Of a stretch of 13,023 bases of DNA, positions 7,211 to 13,023 are shown piece by piece. The stretch comes from DATMNI01 sp035570275 (GTDB lineage: Bacteria > Acidobacteriota > Terriglobia > Bryobacterales > Bryobacteraceae), in NCBI GenBank assembly GCA_035570275.1, contig DATMNI010000322.1, forward strand, positions 1 through 13,023, read 5' to 3'. A program made the translations under genes and the position numbers. The notes beneath the pieces were generated by a model. The model did no database searches, was not told where the DNA came from, and saw only the letters and a program-made list of their open reading frames with translations. Every line of letters begins with the position of its first letter. Position 1 is the first letter of the stretch.

Positions 7211-7256
7211 GCGGCGGATTGGTAATCCGCCCGCGCGATGCGGCAGCGAGCCGCGC
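7211..7256 (+). repeat. Dispersed palindromic repeat, copy 1
   Basis: This segment in the nadE/TIGR03435 divergent gap contains a perfect hairpin GCGGATT-GGT-AATCCGC (7214-7230). It runs into a 29-base stretch (7224-7252) that recurs inverted at 12852-12880 with 28 of 29 bases matching. Just upstream, GTGGGGCAG occurs twice (7167-7175 and 7191-7199). The whole gap therefore looks like repeat-derived intergenic DNA. I recall such AATCCGC hairpins as frequent in Solibacter-type genomes. Confidence 0.8.
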
Positions 7257-7326
7257 ATTTGCCGCCCTGAGCGCCCCTTGACATCAGAGCGTCGAATGAC
7301 TCAGACTGACGGCGCAGGGGGCGAAG

Positions 7327-8277
7327 ATGCTCACGTCGACAATACGGATTAGCTTGGTGGCGTTCACCGGGTGCTTGTCGTATTCCCAAACCTTCGATGC
7401 GGCATCGGTAAAGCCGGCGACGCCGCCGGTGCCGGACGGCCGGGGCAGAATCATGATGATGGGACCGAGCGGAGGCCCCGGCACGAAGGATCCCGGCCGG
7501 ATTCGCTATCCGAACATGAGCCTGAAGAACGTCCTGATGACCGCCTACGATGTGAAAAACTTTCAGATCGCGGGGCCGGGCTGGCTGGACACGGAGAGAT
7601 TCGATATTACCGCTGTCATGCCGCCGGAGACTACTAAGGAGCAGTTCCGGGTGATGCTGCAGAATCTGCTTTCGGAACGGTTCAAGTTGACCGTCCACCG
7701 GGAAACCAAAGAGCTTCCCATGTACTCGCTGGTGGTGGCCAGGAATGGGCCCAAGATGAAGGAGTCGGCGGAAGTGCCCGCGCCCAAGGACGACGGCGAT
7801 CCGGCGAACCTGCCGCCTCCACCCCCACTGCCCTCGCAGCCCAAGATTGGTCCGGACGGCTTTCCGATCCTGCCACTGCCGGGGCGCGGCGGGATATTCT
7901 TTATCATGATGCCCGGCCGCACCCGCCTGATCGGTCAACAGCAGACCATGCAGGACCTGGCGGAGCGGTTGACAAGCCAATTGAACCGCCCAGTGACGGA
8001 TGCGACTGCGTTGAAGGCGAAATACGATTTCACCTTGACCTTCGCGGTGGAGGGCGTGAATATGATACTGCCGATAGGCATGATGCCGGCGCCTCCGCCA
8101 CCGCCGCCACCTCCGGGCGGAGGAGGGGCGCCGGCGGCAAATCTGCCCGAAGGGGAGACTCCCCCTGATATTTTCGCGGCCGTGCAAGCGCAGCTCGGCC
8201 TCAAACTGGAGTCGAAAAAGGGACCCGTGGAGCTGATTGTCATCGACCACGTTGAGAGGACGCCCACCGAGAATTAG
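7327..8277 (+). CDS. TIGR03435 family secreted protein
   Basis: 316 residues belonging to the soil-associated TIGR03435 family, greatly expanded in Solibacter; biological role unknown. N-terminal signal peptide (residues ~1-21, hydrophobic ISLVAFTGCLSYSQ), then FDAASVKPATP, the standard opening of the mature protein. Further family motifs: SLKNVLMTAYDVKNFQIAG (65-83), GWLDTERFDITAVMP (85-99), MLQNLLSERFKLTVHRETKE (110-129), YSLVVARNGPKM (133-144), LAERLTSQLNRPVTDAT (211-227), then LGLKLESKKGPVELIVIDHV (290-309), and the terminal ERTPTEN. Two proline-rich linkers (163-168 and an eight-proline run at 256-263) are unusual in extent, and the second is encoded over a CCTCC/GGAGG hairpin. A Cys at 16 is not a convincing lipobox. 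The ATG at 7327 follows a purine-rich stretch; single gene, divergent from nadE. Confidence 0.93.
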   Translation: MLTSTIRISLVAFTGCLSYSQTFDAASVKPATPPVPDGRGRIMMMGPSGGPGTKDPGRIRYPNMSLKNVLMTAYDVKNFQIAGPGWLDTERFDITAVMPPETTKEQFRVMLQNLLSERFKLTVHRETKELPMYSLVVARNGPKMKESAEVPAPKDDGDPANLPPPPPLPSQPKIGPDGFPILPLPGRGGIFFIMMPGRTRLIGQQQTMQDLAERLTSQLNRPVTDATALKAKYDFTLTFAVEGVNMILPIGMMPAPPPPPPPPGGGGAPAANLPEGETPPDIFAAVQAQLGLKLESKKGPVELIVIDHVERTPTEN

Positions 8278-8282
8278 GAAAG

Positions 8283-8379
8283 AGCTATCAGCCATCAGCT
8301 TTCAGCCATCAGCTTGAACCTTGGACGCGCCCGCAGGCGGCTGGTTTAGCTGACCGCTGATAGCTGAACGCTGAAAGCT
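8283..8379. repeat. Inverted pair of GCTGANN heptanucleotide arrays
   Basis: The arm at 8283-8314, read on the minus strand, is four tandem GCTGANN heptads. The arm at 8348-8379, read on the plus strand, is another four. The arms can pair as an imperfect 32-base stem (26 of 32 bases) around a 33-base loop. The structure fills the gap between the convergent TIGR03435 and heparinase genes and may act as a two-way terminator or RNA-stabilising hairpin. It resembles the heptameric STRR repeats known in cyanobacteria. Confidence 0.85.
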
Positions 8380-8386
8380 ATAAACC

Positions 8387-10156
8387 TTAGAACTCCACGC
8401 GCTCGCCACACCACGTGACACTGAACGCCTGGCCGGCGTTCAGAATCTCCACTGGGCCGGACCGCGGCGATTTCGACAGGTCCAGTACCGCCGCCATCGC
8501 GCCCGGCAGCGGCCCCAGGCGCTTCACGCACAGCACCGGGCTCGGTTCTTTCGCTGCAAAGACGCGCGAGCGCCAGCCTTCCGCCGTTTCCACCGGCGCG
8601 CTGAACCCAAGCCGCGAGGCGTCCCCGGCCGCAGCCAGATGCCAAAACTGCTCCAGCAAGTGGTCCCCCGGCCCGCCTTCCGCCGTATCCAACACGGTAT
8701 CCAGCACCACTACCAGATCCGGCTTGCGAAACACCACACGGCGGCGATGGGTGAAGCCGGCGTAGGTGCAAGAGGCGTCCAGAAAATCGCGGTGGGGCGA
8801 AGAGGTAAATTGGCGGATGGCTACGGCCGGCTTCTGGTTCCAGCGGAACGGACCTGCGGGTATGGCCTGGTCGCGGCCGTCAATGCGAACCGTGTTGTGC
8901 GCCGCCGAGCCGCGAAACCGGTTGCGCTCCGCGGCGTCGGCGATGTACGTATAGGTTCCGGGGTCGATCAGGATTTCACGATCGCCCACCCGCGCCACCA
9001 GGCTCAGCACGTCGGCATGGCTGTGGCCGCCGGAGCCTTCGCCAAACGGCCCCGCTTTGATGACGATGTGGACGTCGCCAGCCGTCATCACGGCCACGCC
9101 GGCATCGGCAAAGAGGCGGGAGGCTCGCCAAACCGCTGGCCCCACCAGCGTGCCGCAAGTAGCCAGCGTGGCGCGGCCGAACTGCATCCGGTCGCCATAA
9201 GGATGGAACAGGCGGCCGCCATCGTCATCGCCAATCAGCGGCAAGATGCAGGAAGGCCCCATCAGAGCGTCCAGGTACTCCGCCATGCGGATTAGCGGCG
9301 CGGTTTGCTTTTCGGGCCGGCCCGCCAACGAGTAGCTCAGCAGGAAAAAATCCAGCGCGTAGACGTGGTAGTATGCCGATTGCTCGAAATGGCTGCCATC
9401 CGCGCGCACCTGCCGGTCCAACTGTTCCTGCACCAGGCGGCCGCCGGTTTGCGCCCAGCGGGCGGCACGCCCCCAAGCCGGAAACATCACTCCCAGCGCC
9501 TGCAGGGCCACCGCTTCCCCTAACAGGTGCGTGTTTGGCGAAAAGTATAAAGACAGGTTCAGTTCCAGGTACTGCCCGTGCCGGTACAGTTCCGTGACGA
9601 ACCGGCCGCGCAACGGCTCGGGCATTTGGTCGCCCGCGAGTTGATGCAGCCAGCACCAGGAAAGCGCCCGAAAGCCCACCTCCAGCGCGCTGGTCCAGTT
9701 GATGCCGCGCATGAAAGGGTTTTGACGAATCCAGTCTTCCAACTGTCGAAAGGCTTCGTCCAGGAATTCGCGGCGGCCGGTGAGCAGAAACGCCTGGGCC
9801 AGCACCACCAGATGCTGATGCCGGTTGAGTTCCCAAATCAGCTTATGGTCGCCCACGCGCGCGAAATCCAGGTAGGGCAAACGGCGGAAGTAGGGTGTGC
9901 CGGTGGCGATGCCGTGGACGTAATCGCGTCGCCAGTCGATCTCCGGGCCGGTGTCGATCACCAGGCCGAGCAGCGGGAAACGATGCGCCAGAACGCTTTC
10001 GGCAATGGCTTCGATTTCGGCGGGCGGGCAGGCCAGGAGGGCCGCGCCACCGGGCGGCGGCTGGCAGACCACAAGAAACGATGGTCTGCCCCACAGCAGC
10101 AGCAGGTTGCCCAACTCCTGCCGGAGCCGGAACCGGATTTCGGCAAGGCTACGCAC
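8387..10156 (-). CDS. Heparinase II/III-like polysaccharide lyase family protein
   Basis: 589 residues. The N-terminal alpha/alpha-toroid region (about 80-340) contains NWTSALEVGFRALSW (153-167), SPNTHLLGEA (206-215) and EQSAYYHVYALDFFLL (258-273). The C-terminal beta-sandwich lyase domain has GGHSHADVLSLVA (376-388), DPGTYTY (398-404) and AAHNTVRIDGRDQ (418-430). These are the expected substrate/metal-site regions of heparinase II/III and alginate-lyase-type enzymes, which cleave uronate-containing chains by beta-elimination. Such genes often lie in exopolysaccharide clusters, where they probably trim or recycle the polymer. No signal peptide is evident; the N-terminus (IRFRLRQELGNLLLLWG) is amphipathic. 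The GTG start at 10156 lies inside the flippase gene (eight-base overlap), so translation is probably coupled; no strong ribosome site is seen. The polymer it acts on is unknown. Confidence 0.92.
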   Translation of the reverse strand: MRSLAEIRFRLRQELGNLLLLWGRPSFLVVCQPPPGGAALLACPPAEIEAIAESVLAHRFPLLGLVIDTGPEIDWRRDYVHGIATGTPYFRRLPYLDFARVGDHKLIWELNRHQHLVVLAQAFLLTGRREFLDEAFRQLEDWIRQNPFMRGINWTSALEVGFRALSWCWLHQLAGDQMPEPLRGRFVTELYRHGQYLELNLSLYFSPNTHLLGEAVALQALGVMFPAWGRAARWAQTGGRLVQEQLDRQVRADGSHFEQSAYYHVYALDFFLLSYSLAGRPEKQTAPLIRMAEYLDALMGPSCILPLIGDDDGGRLFHPYGDRMQFGRATLATCGTLVGPAVWRASRLFADAGVAVMTAGDVHIVIKAGPFGEGSGGHSHADVLSLVARVGDREILIDPGTYTYIADAAERNRFRGSAAHNTVRIDGRDQAIPAGPFRWNQKPAVAIRQFTSSPHRDFLDASCTYAGFTHRRRVVFRKPDLVVVLDTVLDTAEGGPGDHLLEQFWHLAAAGDASRLGFSAPVETAEGWRSRVFAAKEPSPVLCVKRLGPLPGAMAAVLDLSKSPRSGPVEILNAGQAFSVTWCGERVEF

Positions 10157-11723
10157 GGCGGGGAATCAGGCGCGGGCCCAGCACCGGAATTCGCGACAGA
10201 AACATGTGGCGATGGTTCGGCTCCACACACACGACGAAGGCCACGGCCGCATAGACCAGGCCGCCGATGCAGCCGGCCGCGACAAGCTCGGGCCAGGTTT
10301 TTCCCGGCAGCACACTGGATTTCAGAGCCCACTCCAGGGCTAGAGCCGGTATGCCCGCCAGCAGCGGACGCACGTAGATTCCGGCCATGTACGAAAACCA
10401 TGAGTAGTCCAGGGCCTGCGCCACCAGCCATGGCGTATAGATGCCGCGCACCGCAATCATCATGGCGGCGGTAGCCCAGGCCGCGCCCACAATGCCGTAG
10501 CGGGGTACCACGAATGCCAGCGCCGCCACATAAAGCACCGCTTCCACCACCAGGCCGCGCGCATAACCGCCGTGGCGGCCCACGCCATACAGCAGCGAAC
10601 TGGAGTTGTATTGGGCCGCCAAAACCAGCGAATAGGCCAGGAGGAAAATGGGCATCAGCGGCCCGCTTTGGTTCGCCATGCCGGGCCCCACCCAGCGCAG
10701 CAGCAAAGGGTATCCGTAAACCAGCAGAAAAACCGCGGGCACCATGAACAGGGTCAGCGAGTAACGGTTGGAATAGATGCCCAGTGCGATGGTGGCCTCC
10801 CGTTTGTTCTTCACGCTCAATTCGGCCGCGCTCGACCGCGTCACGTTGGCCACCCGGGAAACTGCGTCCACCGGCTGCTGGAGCAGGCGCGCAGGCAGGC
10901 CGTAGAAGCCCGCCGCGGCGGCTCCCAGATAATGGGTCACCATCAAGGTGCCGCTCTGGTTGAGCGCCAGCGTGGATAGACTGGCCACGAACGATTTCAG
11001 GCCGTAGCGAAAAATCTCCCGGAACGTAGCCGCGCTCACGTAAGAAGGCGAGAGACGCAGCGCCGGAAAAGCCCGCCGGAAATTCAGAAAATTGAGCACG
11101 TAGCCCAGAATCTGGGTGGCCACGAAAACCTGTGCCATCGCGATCAGTCCGTAGCCGAATTTCAACGCCAGAAAGTAGCCCGCCGAGCGCAGCGCAACCT
11201 GCAGCACCATCACGTGGCTGGTGAGGTCGAATCGCTGGAAGCCATCGAGCGCCGAGAGGAACAGGTGCAGCATGATGCACAAGCCCCAACTGATCCCGGT
11301 CAGCAGAATGAGGGTCGCGAACTCGTGCCGGTAGGCGGGCGTTACGGGCAGGAACCGGTACGCGTTGGCCGCCAGCACGGGCGAGATGGCCCAAATCACC
11401 AGCGCGATCATCCCAAAGTAGAACAGCGCCGTGGAGATCACCTGATTGATTCTTTCGTGGTCCTTGACCGCGATGTAGCGGGCGCAGAACACGCACACGG
11501 CGGTGTTTAGGCCAAGGTCGAAGAACCAGAAATACTCCAGGATGGAGAAGATGATCAGCCAGATGCCATAGTGTTCCTCGCCGAGCCGGCGAATGATGAA
11601 CGGCGTGATGATGAAGCCTTGAAAGAGGCTGGCGACCACCCCGGTCCACGACCAGAGGACGTTGATGATGAACCTTTCCCTGTGGGGACGCACGGGTTTC
11701 GCTTCGGCGTCGGCTGGAGGCAT
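10149..11723 (-). CDS. Polysaccharide flippase (Wzx-like, MOP superfamily)
   Basis: A 524-residue inner-membrane protein with about 12-14 hydrophobic segments, starting at ~19-43 (FIINVLWSWTGVV...). The family hallmark LGEEHYGIWLIIFSILEY lies at 47-64, followed by FDLGLNTAV (68-76). A long central segment (GLKSFVASLSTLALNQSGTL, then HYLGAAAAGFYGLPARL) matches the conserved middle of oligosaccharide flippases. The role is to turn lipid-linked repeat units of an O-antigen or exopolysaccharide from the cytoplasmic to the periplasmic face. The ATG at 11723 overlaps the TGA of the preceding STGPR-family gene (TGATG), and the downstream heparinase overlaps its end. The three genes are therefore probably co-transcribed. 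Ribosome site is weak (GAAG), consistent with reliance on coupling. Substrate inferred only from context. Confidence 0.92.
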   Translation of the reverse strand: MPPADAEAKPVRPHRERFIINVLWSWTGVVASLFQGFIITPFIIRRLGEEHYGIWLIIFSILEYFWFFDLGLNTAVCVFCARYIAVKDHERINQVISTALFYFGMIALVIWAISPVLAANAYRFLPVTPAYRHEFATLILLTGISWGLCIMLHLFLSALDGFQRFDLTSHVMVLQVALRSAGYFLALKFGYGLIAMAQVFVATQILGYVLNFLNFRRAFPALRLSPSYVSAATFREIFRYGLKSFVASLSTLALNQSGTLMVTHYLGAAAAGFYGLPARLLQQPVDAVSRVANVTRSSAAELSVKNKREATIALGIYSNRYSLTLFMVPAVFLLVYGYPLLLRWVGPGMANQSGPLMPIFLLAYSLVLAAQYNSSSLLYGVGRHGGYARGLVVEAVLYVAALAFVVPRYGIVGAAWATAAMMIAVRGIYTPWLVAQALDYSWFSYMAGIYVRPLLAGIPALALEWALKSSVLPGKTWPELVAAGCIGGLVYAAVAFVVCVEPNHRHMFLSRIPVLGPRLIPRRA

Positions 11724-12466
11724 CAGGCTACTTCAATCGTACACTGAGGAGCGGTGGCCGGTGGCTGGTGGCCGGTGGCTGGTGGCTGGTGGCCGGTGGC
11801 TGGTGGCTGGTGGCCGGTGGCCGGTGGCCGGTGGCCGGCGACGGACTCGGGGGCTTGAGGCGGGAATTGCGGAACGAAGCCAATTTGGCCATTGGGTGTT
11901 GATGACACGGCAGTTACGTCGAAGGGTTGGGCCGGTGGCTGGGGTTGCGCGGCGGGCTGAGCGAGGCGTTCGGCCTGGAGACGCTGGAATTCCTTGAAGG
12001 CCTGGATTAGGGAACGGCGGGTGGCGTCGATGCGGCGCTGGAGGCGGATCTGGTGGGTGGAGCTGTCGATGAAGGCTCTGCCAGCCTGGTTGTCCTCTTT
12101 CTTGTAGAGGGCGCCTTCGATTTCGTAGTCGATGATTTCGGCATCGATGCGGAAGAAGCGGGTGAGGCGCCAGGTGTCGCGGATGATGTTGTCGAGAAGG
12201 GCGCACTCCATGGCGCTTCGGGGCTGGTGGTCGCGATAGAAGGTTTCGGTGAGTTGGGCGAGAGCTTCAGAGTCTTCGCCGGTGATAATAGTGGACTCGG
12301 CATCGATGCCGGACTGGAGAGCGTTCCTGCTGGAAACGGCTTTGCCCTCGACGGAGCGTGGGCCGGTGGACTTGGCCGCGTTGCGGCGGTTTGCCTCGAT
12401 TTTGACGTTGGGTGGACATCGTGCCTCGTGTAAAAACAAAAACACAGCCAGGAATGGCTGTGCCAC
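11723..12466 (-). CDS. Acidobacterial multi-copy family protein with STGPR motif, probably frameshifted near its start
   Basis: The open frame encodes up to 247 residues. The core has the motif ANRRNAAKSTGPRSVEGK (25-42) then SSRNALQSGI, the hallmark of a family that recurs many times in acidobacterial and planctomycete genomes; function unknown to me. The rest (60-170) is helical and charged (NIIRDTWRLTRFFRIDAEIIDYE), with a Pro/Gln-rich C-terminus. Start is problematic. Family members usually open MSTxRQIxANRRNA, and an ATG at 12419 with GAGG at 12424-12427 begins MSTQRQ, but it runs out of frame because of one extra A in the A4 at 12400-12403. The in-frame GTG at 12466 lies in a hairpin and is unlikely. 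Either a sequencing error or a real one-base insertion is possible. The last ~37 residues (from about 211) are mostly a PPATGHQ repeat translated from a heptad array. Its TGA overlaps the flippase ATG. Confidence 0.7.
   Translation of the reverse strand: MAQPFLAVFLFLHEARCPPNVKIEANRRNAAKSTGPRSVEGKAVSSRNALQSGIDAESTIITGEDSEALAQLTETFYRDHQPRSAMECALLDNIIRDTWRLTRFFRIDAEIIDYEIEGALYKKEDNQAGRAFIDSSTHQIRLQRRIDATRRSLIQAFKEFQRLQAERLAQPAAQPQPPAQPFDVTAVSSTPNGQIGFVPQFPPQAPESVAGHRPPATGHQPPATGHQPPATGHQPPATAPQCTIEVA
11753..11836 (+). repeat. Heptanucleotide array (GGTGGCY)x12
   Basis: Twelve uninterrupted seven-base units, each GGTGGCC or GGTGGCT, run for 84 bases and then degenerate (GGCGACG at 11837). On the minus strand they encode a seven-residue PPATGHQ/R repeat at the C-terminus of the STGPR-family protein and end 29 bases before the flippase start. 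A change of one unit would shift the frame, but all three frames meet a stop at 11723, 11728 or 11733. Confidence 0.97.
12432..12462 (-). terminator. Terminator-like hairpin immediately upstream of the STGPR-family gene
   Basis: On the minus strand a perfect eight-base stem CACAGCCA/TGGCTGTG with a TTCC loop (12443-12462) is followed by TTTTTGTTTTT (12432-12442), the classic intrinsic-terminator layout for leftward transcription. It lies 12 bases before the likely start ATG at 12419. It could isolate the flippase operon from upstream transcription, act as an attenuator, or be a REP-like element carried with this gene family. Confidence 0.75.
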
Positions 12467-12640
12467 GTTCAGGTTACTACGGTGACTTACGGCTGGCGGG
12501 GCGGAATGGCTGTAAGTGATTGAGGGGATTAGGGCGATTTATTGAGTTTTCCTGTCACCCTCAACCGGCTGTCTGGTTTTTACCGAGTGAATGTGGGCGC
12601 GGCGGCGAGCCCAGCCAATGTCATATTGCCCAGGATTGCA

Positions 12641-12784
12641 TTATGCGGCAGGAGCATGTATGACCAGGGCTCCCACGCTTTGCGCATGGTTGCACCAGAG
12701 CGCGGCCGCGCGGGCCTTGGCGAGCACAATTCCGTCGTCCATCCCGGAGGCGCACTTCGGTTTGCAACGTTGTGACGCCATAAG
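12641..12784 (-). pseudogene. Possible remnant of a restriction-enzyme-like C-terminus
   Basis: A 47-codon minus-strand frame ends with VLAKARAAALWCNHAQ. This faintly resembles the KDRAAxLWCENA motif near the end of type III restriction/DEAD-box subunits. No upstream domain remains, and the frame runs directly into the dispersed repeat. The resemblance is by memory over fewer than 20 residues and may be chance. Confidence 0.2.
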
Positions 12785-12822
12785 GGAAACTACGACGATT
12801 CGATCCGGAGGGCGAAGCACGA

Positions 12823-12883
12823 GGATTGGCAATCCGCTGCAGACTCGGGCTGGCTCGCTGCCGCATCGCGCAGGCGGATTAAC
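12823..12883 (-). repeat. Dispersed palindromic repeat, copy 2
   Basis: The inverted counterpart of the repeat at 7211-7256: bases 12852-12880 match 7224-7252 in reverse complement at 28 of 29 positions. A GGATT-GGC-AATCC hairpin lies at 12823-12835 and a further AGGCGGATTAA at 12872-12882. Sequence between the hairpin and the shared block differs from copy 1, so the conserved unit is modular. Confidence 0.8.
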
Positions 12884-13023
12884 AGAGGAACTTGCAAAAA
12901 AGCCGGCGGGAGCCAATTTCGCGACCGGCAAAAGTCCAGTTGCGCTGTTGGCAAGGGCGCAATTGTTACCGGATCAATGCCGACGCGGTTTTCTGGCCCA
13001 ACCGCGCCGCTCCCGAAACACAC

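Larger units (their letters stand above)
12467..13023. other. Right-hand end without a convincing gene
   Basis: Only short unrelated frames occur here. Visible items are an ACTTAC/GTAAGT inverted pair (12485-12490 and 12512-12517), a possible gene relic at 12641-12784 (-) and a dispersed repeat at 12823-12883. No promoter or tRNA was recognised. The last ~140 bases show nothing I can assign. Confidence 0.5.

Noticed and set aside
7136..7258. Extra N-terminal 41 residues of NadE
   Set aside because: They precede the family's conserved start and are encoded by the dispersed repeat and the likely promoter/ribosome site.
7327..7392. Lipoprotein signal in the TIGR03435 protein (Cys16)
   Set aside because: The residues before the Cys (AFTG) do not fit a lipobox well, and the family's mature start FDAASVKP lies further on, favouring an ordinary signal peptide.
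9958..11649. 563-codon minus-strand frame overlapping the flippase
   Set aside because: It is the same strand in a shifted frame and lacks the regular membrane segments seen in the true flippase frame.
11753..11836. CRISPR-like array
   Set aside because: The units are contiguous seven-mers without spacers, so this is a simple tandem repeat; the same applies to 8283-8379.
12542..12775. 77-codon plus-strand frame in the right-hand end
   Set aside because: No motif, no ribosome site, and it overlaps the possible relic on the other strand.

Overview
The window looks like chromosomal DNA of a soil acidobacterium close to Candidatus Solibacter or Bryobacter. The evidence is one member of the Solibacter-expanded TIGR03435 secreted family, one member of the multi-copy acidobacterial family carrying the ANRRNAxKSTGPR motif, generally high GC, and intergenic heptanucleotide arrays and dispersed palindromes. 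This placement is my inference from family membership. No ribosomal or marker gene is present to confirm it.

Layout. Positions 206-3305 (+) form a tight three-gene operon for a surface glycan. It holds a fused sugar N-acetyltransferase/3,4-ketoisomerase, a PLP-dependent sugar aminotransferase, and a membrane-anchored family 2 glycosyltransferase. The first two would turn a TDP-4-keto-6-deoxyhexose into an N-acetylated 3-amino-3,6-dideoxyhexose, and the third probably moves a sugar onto a lipid carrier. Convergent to it is greB (3390-4001, -). A stretch of about 0.5 kb follows that carries no gene but contains a decayed copy of the last ~115 bp of nadE. Next come a secreted protein of unknown function (4517-5365, +), a pair of palindromic motifs, and the intact glutamine-dependent NAD synthetase nadE (5471-7135, -). 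A divergent TIGR03435 protein lies at 7327-8277 (+). An inverted pair of heptad arrays separates it from the last block on the minus strand. Read leftward, that block is a STGPR-motif protein (11723-12466), an O-antigen/exopolysaccharide flippase (10149-11723), and a heparinase II/III-like polysaccharide lyase (8387-10156). All three are joined by overlaps. The final ~550 bases (12467-13023) hold no convincing gene, only a dispersed repeat and a possible gene relic.

How the genes fit together. Two sets of polysaccharide genes flank a housekeeping/accessory middle. One set makes and transfers an amino sugar, and the other exports and trims or degrades the polymer. The most unusual features are structural. 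The nadE 3' end is duplicated on both sides of a ~1 kb segment carrying a secreted-protein gene, which looks like a cassette acquired next to nadE. The STGPR-family gene has an apparent one-base shift just after its expected start, a terminator-like hairpin directly upstream, and twelve uninterrupted 7-bp repeats at its 3' end. Its stop codon overlaps the start of the flippase.

I saw no tRNA, rRNA, CRISPR array, intact transposase or integrase. No obviously new multi-gene defence system is visible.
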